A stretch of DNA of 64,000 bases from Garcia nutans (taxonomy: Eukaryota; Streptophyta; Magnoliopsida; Malpighiales; Euphorbiaceae): NCBI GenBank assembly GCA_947685225.1, contig CANTUV010000051.1:4154001-4218000 (forward strand), written 5' to 3'. Positions 59,080 through 64,000 of the stretch are shown in pieces. The translations under genes and the position numbers were made by a program. How positions within the stretch are numbered: the first letter of the stretch is position 1; each line of letters opens with the position of its first letter. Under the pieces are notes generated by a model. It ran no database searches, was not told the DNA's origin, and worked only from the letters and a program-made list of their open reading frames with translations.

Positions 59080-62000
59080 ATGGCATCAGTAAATCCACCA
59101 ACTAATAGTGCTACATCAGATATGGCACAAGGGACATCAGCTTCCTCGTCCACATGGCCAAGGATTCCAATGTCAAGTTTGAAGTTGGCGGTAGAGATAT
59201 TTGACGGTACTGGCCATTTTGGCATGTGGCAAGGCGAGGTCATGGACTCCCTTTTCCAACAGGGCCTTGACATCGCCATTGAAGAAAAGAAACCAGAATA
59301 CGTAGAAGATAAGGATTGGAGTATCATAAATCGGTTGGCATGCGGAACAATTCGATCGTGCTTATCCAGAGAGCAGAAGTATGCATTCAAGAACGAGACT
59401 TCTGCACATAAATTGTGGAAGGCGTTGGAGGAAAAATTTTTGAAAAAGAGTGGTCAGAATAAGCTCCTTATGAAGAAGAGGTTGTTCCGGTTTGATTACC
59501 AACCAGGTACTACTATGAACGAACACATCACTTTGTTTCAACAATTAGTAGCAGACCTGTTAAACTTAGATGTAAAATTTGAAGATGAAGATTTGGCTTT
59601 GATGTTATTGTCATCCCTTCCCGATGAATTTGAACACTTAGAAACTACTTTACTTCATGGGAAGGAGAATGTATCTTTAGATGCTGTATGTTCTGCCTTG
59701 TATAGTCATGAATTGAGAAAACAAGATAAAAGGAAAAACAAAGTAGCTACAGCAGATGAAGCATTAGTGGCGAGAGGTCGTCAGCAGAGCCAGTTGAAGG
59801 GAAGAAGAGGAAGATCAAAGTCAAAAAGCAGAGTTGCCAAAGATGAGTGTGCTTTCTGTCATGAGAAAGGGCACTGGAAGAAAGACTGTCCAAAGTTGAA
59901 GAATAAAGGGAAGGCTCAGCAAGATGCAAATGTTGCAGAATGCAAAAGTGATGCAGAGTCAGATGTCTCTTTGGTGGTATCACCTTCAACATCCCATCCA
60001 GATGAGTGGATTTTGGATTCCGGTTGCACCTACCATATGTCTCCCATTCGGGAGTGGTTCTTTGATTTTGAAGAATGTGATGGTGGAGTTGTTTATATGG
60101 GAAATGACAATCCATGTAAAACAGCTGGGATAGGTTCAATCAAGCTGCGGAATCACGATGGATCCACAAGAATTCTGAAAGATGTACGGTATGTTTCGAA
60201 TTTGAAGAAGAATCTCATCTCTTTGGGGGCCTTAGAGTCAAAAGGCCTAGTTGTGATGATGCGAGATGGAATTCTTAAAGCAACTTCGGGAGCACTTGTG
60301 ATGTTGAAAGGCGTGAGGAAGAATAATCTGTATTACTACCAAGGTAGTACAGTGGTTGGGACAGTAGCGACTGCAACGTCTAGTAGCAAGAAGGATTCAG
60401 AGGCAACAAAGCTGTGGCATATGCGTTTGGGACATGCTGGTGAAAAATCCTTGCAAATTCTTGCCAAGCAAGGACTGTTGAAAGGTACGAAGACTTGCAA
60501 ATTAGAATTTTGTGAGCATTGTGTTTTGGGAAAACAAAGAAGAGTGAAATTTGGCACTGCCATTCATGATACCAAGGGTATTTTGGATTATGTGCACTCA
60601 GATGTGTGGGGACCTGCCAAGACTCCATCTCTTGGAGGTAGGCATTACTTTGTCACTTTTATTGATGATTTTTCCAGAAGAGTATGGGTGTTTACTATGA
60701 AGAAGAAAGATGAAGTGCTTGGAGTTTTTCTTAAATGGAAAGCTCAGGTTGAGAACCAGACTGGTAGAAAGATCAAAGTTCTCCGAACAGACAATGGTGG
60801 AGAATACAAGAGTGATCCATTCCTGGAGGCATGCCAAGAATTTGGCATAGTTCGGCACTTTACAGTCAGAAAAACACCACAACAAAATGGGGTGTCGGAG
60901 CGTATGAACAAGACATTGGTGGAGAAAGTTCGTTGCATGCTGTCTAATGCTGGGTTAGGCAGAAAGTTTTGGGCTGAGGCTGTGACATATGCTCAACATC
61001 TCGTCAATCGCTTGCCGTCATCTGCAATAAATTGCAAGACTCCTTTAGAGGTATGGTCTGGGAAACCTGCAACAGATTATGATTCTTTGCATGTTTTTGG
61101 TTCTACTGCATATTATCATGTAAATGAATCAAAGTTGGATCCACGAGCAAAGAAGGCTCTCTTTATGGGCTTCAATACTGGAGTTAAGGGATATCGTATT
61201 TGGTGTCTAGAGGCAAAGAAGACCATCATCAGCAGGGACGTTACCTTTGATGAATCTGCCATGTTGCATAAGGTAACTCAAGAAGGAACTGATGGTACTC
61301 CGCAGCAGGTGGAGTGTACGCCGAAGCAGGTGGAGTTTGAACAGATAATGGTGAGCCCAGCAAAAAGTACTATGAGTGACTCTCCTATGGCAGAAGCAGA
61401 GGCAGATGAGGAAGAGATTTCGACCCAAGAATCTCAACAGCAGTCAGAGTCAATTGCTGTTAGAAGGACAAGACGAGAAATTCAGAAACCTGCTCGTTTT
61501 GTTGACATGGTAGCCTATGCACTTCCAGTTGTTGATGAAGTTCCATCCACCTTTCCTGAAGCCATCCGAAGTTCAGAAAATGGTAGATGGAAAGATGCAA
61601 TGGAAGAAGAGATGCAATCTCTTGAGAAGAACAAGACGTGGAAGTTGACACAGTTACCAAAAGGCAAGAAAGCAATTGGATGCAAATGGGTATTTGCAAA
61701 GAAAGAAGGATTTCCTATCAAGAATGATGTTCGCTACAAGGCAAGATTGGTAGCTAAAGGCTATGCTCAGAAGGAGGGAGTTGATTATAATGAGGTATTT
61801 TCTCCAGTTGTTAAACATTCCTCAATTAGAATTTTGTTGGCCTTGGTAGCACAGTTGAATTTGGAGCTAGCTCAACTTGATGTGAAGACCGCGTTTCTAC
61901 ACGGTGACTTGAAGGAGGAAATCTATATGTCTCAGCCAGATGGATTCAAAGTTGCTGGTAAAGAAAATTGGGTTTGTAAACTGAACAAATCATTGTACGG

Positions 62001-63114
62001 ATTGAAGCAATCACCGAGGCAATGGTACAAACGATTTGATAAGTTTATGATGGGTCAGAAGTACACAAGAAGCAAATACGATCACTGTGTGTATTTGCGC
62101 AGGCTTCAAGATGGGTCCTACATCTATCTACTCTTGTATGTTGATGATATGTTAATAGCATCCAAGAGCCAAATTGAAATTGATAAAATGAAGGCTCAGT
62201 TGAGTGAAGAGTTTGAGATGAAGGATTTGGGAGAAGCCAAGAAGATTCTCGGCATGGAGATAAGCAGGGATAGACAAAGAGGCAAGTTTTGGCTGACACA
62301 GAAGCAGTATTTGAAGAAGGTATTACAACGTTTTGGTATGAATGAAGATACAAAACCTGTAAGTACTCCGCTTGCTCCTCATTTGAAGCTTAGCAGCCAG
62401 TTATCTCCAAAGACAGATGAAGAACGAGAATACATGGCGAAAGTCCCGTATGCTAATGCAGTTGGAAGCTTGATGTATGCAATGGTGTGTACGAGACCCG
62501 ATATTTCACAGGCAGTCAGTGTTGTGAGTAGATATATGCATGATCCTGGCAAAGTTCATTGGCAAGCTGTGAAATGGATTCTACAGTATATTCAAGGTAC
62601 TGTAGATGTTGGCTTAGTGTTTGAGCGGGATGAATCACTTGGTCAATGCGTAGTTGGATATTGTGATTCTGACTATGCAGGTGACTTGGATAAGCGACGA
62701 TCTACAACTGGTTACTTATTCACTTTAGCTAAGGCGCCAGTAAGTTGGAAGTCTACTTTGCAGTCAACAGTGGCTTTGTCTACAACAGAGGCAGAGTATA
62801 TGGCAATTACAGAGGCTGTAAAAGAGGCAATTTGGCTTCAAGGATTGCTAAGAGACTTGGGAGTTGGTCAGAAACACCTTGAGGTGTATTGTGACAGTCA
62901 GAGTGCTATTCACTTAGCAAAAAATCAAGTTTTTCATGCAAGAACGAAGCACATTGATGTTCGCTATCACTTTGTGCGGGAAATTCTCGAAGAAGAGGAG
63001 ATACTTCTCCAGAAGATTCGGACTACGGAGAATCCTGCAGATATGATGACCAAGGTGGTGGCAAAAGCCAAGTTTAAACATTGTTTAGACTTGGTCAATA
63101 TCCTGCACATTTGA
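59080..63114 (+). CDS. Copia Gag-Pol polyprotein, intact
   Basis: A single open frame of 1344 codons, close to the length of Tnt1-type polyproteins. The start is the first ATG after the primer site. The order is as follows: capsid (about 35-215); CCHC knuckle C257, C260, H265, C270; aspartic protease D313-S-G; integrase zinc region (H447, H452, then CEHC near 478-481); integrase core D508, D571, E607 with 35 residues between the last two; RT from about 853 with LDVKTAFLHG and Y1020-V-D-D1023; and RNase H with D1196, E1237/E1239 and D1272. No catalytic residue that I can check is missing and there are no stops. The protein would package, process, copy and integrate the element RNA. It stands alone between the LTRs and is probably functional, subject to silencing by the host. 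Confidence 0.97.
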   Translation: MASVNPPTNSATSDMAQGTSASSSTWPRIPMSSLKLAVEIFDGTGHFGMWQGEVMDSLFQQGLDIAIEEKKPEYVEDKDWSIINRLACGTIRSCLSREQKYAFKNETSAHKLWKALEEKFLKKSGQNKLLMKKRLFRFDYQPGTTMNEHITLFQQLVADLLNLDVKFEDEDLALMLLSSLPDEFEHLETTLLHGKENVSLDAVCSALYSHELRKQDKRKNKVATADEALVARGRQQSQLKGRRGRSKSKSRVAKDECAFCHEKGHWKKDCPKLKNKGKAQQDANVAECKSDAESDVSLVVSPSTSHPDEWILDSGCTYHMSPIREWFFDFEECDGGVVYMGNDNPCKTAGIGSIKLRNHDGSTRILKDVRYVSNLKKNLISLGALESKGLVVMMRDGILKATSGALVMLKGVRKNNLYYYQGSTVVGTVATATSSSKKDSEATKLWHMRLGHAGEKSLQILAKQGLLKGTKTCKLEFCEHCVLGKQRRVKFGTAIHDTKGILDYVHSDVWGPAKTPSLGGRHYFVTFIDDFSRRVWVFTMKKKDEVLGVFLKWKAQVENQTGRKIKVLRTDNGGEYKSDPFLEACQEFGIVRHFTVRKTPQQNGVSERMNKTLVEKVRCMLSNAGLGRKFWAEAVTYAQHLVNRLPSSAINCKTPLEVWSGKPATDYDSLHVFGSTAYYHVNESKLDPRAKKALFMGFNTGVKGYRIWCLEAKKTIISRDVTFDESAMLHKVTQEGTDGTPQQVECTPKQVEFEQIMVSPAKSTMSDSPMAEAEADEEEISTQESQQQSESIAVRRTRREIQKPARFVDMVAYALPVVDEVPSTFPEAIRSSENGRWKDAMEEEMQSLEKNKTWKLTQLPKGKKAIGCKWVFAKKEGFPIKNDVRYKARLVAKGYAQKEGVDYNEVFSPVVKHSSIRILLALVAQLNLELAQLDVKTAFLHGDLKEEIYMSQPDGFKVAGKENWVCKLNKSLYGLKQSPRQWYKRFDKFMMGQKYTRSKYDHCVYLRRLQDGSYIYLLLYVDDMLIASKSQIEIDKMKAQLSEEFEMKDLGEAKKILGMEISRDRQRGKFWLTQKQYLKKVLQRFGMNEDTKPVSTPLAPHLKLSSQLSPKTDEEREYMAKVPYANAVGSLMYAMVCTRPDISQAVSVVSRYMHDPGKVHWQAVKWILQYIQGTVDVGLVFERDESLGQCVVGYCDSDYAGDLDKRRSTTGYLFTLAKAPVSWKSTLQSTVALSTTEAEYMAITEAVKEAIWLQGLLRDLGVGQKHLEVYCDSQSAIHLAKNQVFHARTKHIDVRYHFVREILEEEEILLQKIRTTENPADMMTKVVAKAKFKHCLDLVNILHI

Positions 63115-63214
63115 GTTGGCGCCTGAAGGCGCAAATTGGAAGCATTACGAAGACTGTTTTGTTTGATTGGGAAGATGAAGAATGTTTGCATTTGGTGGGA
63201 TTAGAAATTATGCC

Positions 63215-63226
63215 AAGGTGGAGATT
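63215..63226 (+). other. Polypurine tract of copia D
   Basis: AAGGTGGAGATT directly before the 3' LTR. The same AAGGTGGAGAT core is used by copia A. Confidence 0.88.
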
Positions 63227-63870
63227 TGTCAAAATTTGATGGCTTTGGTTGGTGTGGCTTAATTTGTTGCAATCCCACATCGGAAGTTTTAAAGATAGGG
63301 GTGAGTTAGTTGCCTTATAAATAACTCATCCCTTCCAAATTATTTGTATCCCAAAATTAGTATACATTTTCGAAAATTTGTATATTGTAAATTTTGGTCT
63401 TCTCTTCCCAAATTAATAAGAGCAGGCTGCCTCAAGTGGTGCTCGGAGACGTAGGCATATTTAGCCGAACTCCGTTATCAAATTTCCGGGTGTGTTCTTT
63501 CCTTGTCTCTTTTATTTATTCCGCATTTATTTTGTTTCTTTTCTGTATTAGTATAGTATTCAATATTTATTTGTCGGGTTTATTTGTAGTGTATTGTACT
63601 ATTCATTTGGGTATATTTTACTATTCACGTGTACGGTACTATTCATATATACACGGGTTTAGGTTGTGATAATATACTGTGCAAGTAAGTTCTGTCTAGG
63701 AGACTGAGTTTTAAGAGGGACCATTTGTGACCCCTCCAGCCTTTCCTGGGAATTTATTTGGAATGGTAATTTTGTCTAAGGAGACTATTCAGTAGTCTTT
63801 CCTGGAAATTACCGAATCAGTGCAATTCACTAGTTGTAGTTTGAGGGAAAATTACCCGATTTTCCCAACA
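63227..63870 (+). repeat. 3' LTR of copia D
   Basis: 644 bp, essentially identical to 58358-59001, followed by the AATTT target duplication. Confidence 0.98.
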
Positions 63871-63875
63871 AATTT

Positions 63876-64000
63876 CTTTTTTAACAAAAACTCGATTTAT
63901 TGGTAGAGAAAATTATAAAATTTTGAATTCTATCATTCTATAGAGTACAGAAAATATATCTACTAGAATCCCGAAAATCTTAAAAAAATAGACAGCCTCC
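63876..64000. other. Right edge, no feature recognised
   Basis: 125 bp of AT-rich DNA. It is the pre-insertion continuation of the sequence left of 58358. No exon can be recognised with confidence. Confidence 0.5.

Larger units (their letters stand above)
58358..63870 (+). mobile_element. Ty1/copia LTR retrotransposon D, structurally complete
   Basis: A 5513-bp element flanked by the exact 5-bp duplication AATTT (58353-58357 and 63871-63875). It has two 644-bp LTRs (TGTCAAAA...CCCAACA) that differ at about one position, a tRNA-iMet primer site, a polypurine tract and one uninterrupted Gag-Pol frame. Everything needed for autonomous transposition appears present, and the LTR identity says the insertion is very recent. 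Domain order and the single polyprotein resemble the Tork/Tnt1 group of copia elements; that lineage is an inference from appearance. Confidence 0.98.

Noticed and set aside
58525..63669. Two identical 91-codon frames at 58525-58800 and 63394-63669
   Set aside because: They are the same LTR segment present in both copia D LTRs, not duplicated genes.

Overview
The window is nuclear DNA of a flowering plant, almost certainly a eudicot. It is very AT-rich, has eukaryotic gene structure (GT-AG intron, TATA box, AATAAA signals), and is dominated by plant Ty1/copia LTR retrotransposons and L1-type LINEs. I cannot name the species. Only one ordinary protein-coding gene is convincing: an EIN3-binding F-box (EBF1/EBF2-type) gene on the minus strand at about 7200-10510. 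It encodes an F-box/leucine-rich-repeat protein that targets the ethylene master regulators EIN3/EIL for degradation. A 25-nt first coding exon (10226-10250) is spliced to a large second exon (8019-9958). The promoter carries a perfect EIN3-type site just upstream of the TATA box. One upstream ATG opens a frame that, once the intron is spliced, overlaps the main start.

Layout. 1-1930: AT-rich DNA without genes. 1935-3530: decayed LINE (+). 3692-5010: small degenerate repeat remnants. 5010-7190: empty AT-rich DNA. 7200-10600: EBF gene and promoter. 10600-13490: AT-rich DNA. 13490-14095: unexplained GC-richer island. 15952-16331: hAT-like MITE. 17843-23362: copia element A (minus, LTR pair, 5-bp target duplication, broken coding). 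23616-23879: 151-bp-period tandem. 24698-25556: large fold-back element. 26998 to about 32455: near full-length L1-type LINE (minus) with an open ORF1 and a broken ORF2. 33211-38863: old, heavily decayed copia element B (+). 38864-46152: AT-rich DNA with a 115-bp-period duplication and a roughly 62-bp minisatellite. 46153-52441: copia element C (minus) with similar LTRs but dead coding. 54257-54363: 21-bp direct repeat. 54371-55504: 5'-truncated LINE (+). 58353-63875: copia element D (+), structurally complete, with LTRs differing at about 1 of 644 positions and an uninterrupted 1344-residue Gag-Pol.

The four copia elements record different ages: D very young, C young but coding-dead, A intermediate, B old. 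Element C is the best candidate for a copy moved in trans. Element D lies beside a possible terminal exon of a minus-strand gene (58274-58331). I found no sign of a wholly new biological system. The points most worth testing are the EBF overlapping upstream frame and promoter EIN3 site, the trans-mobilised copia C, and the probably active copia D.
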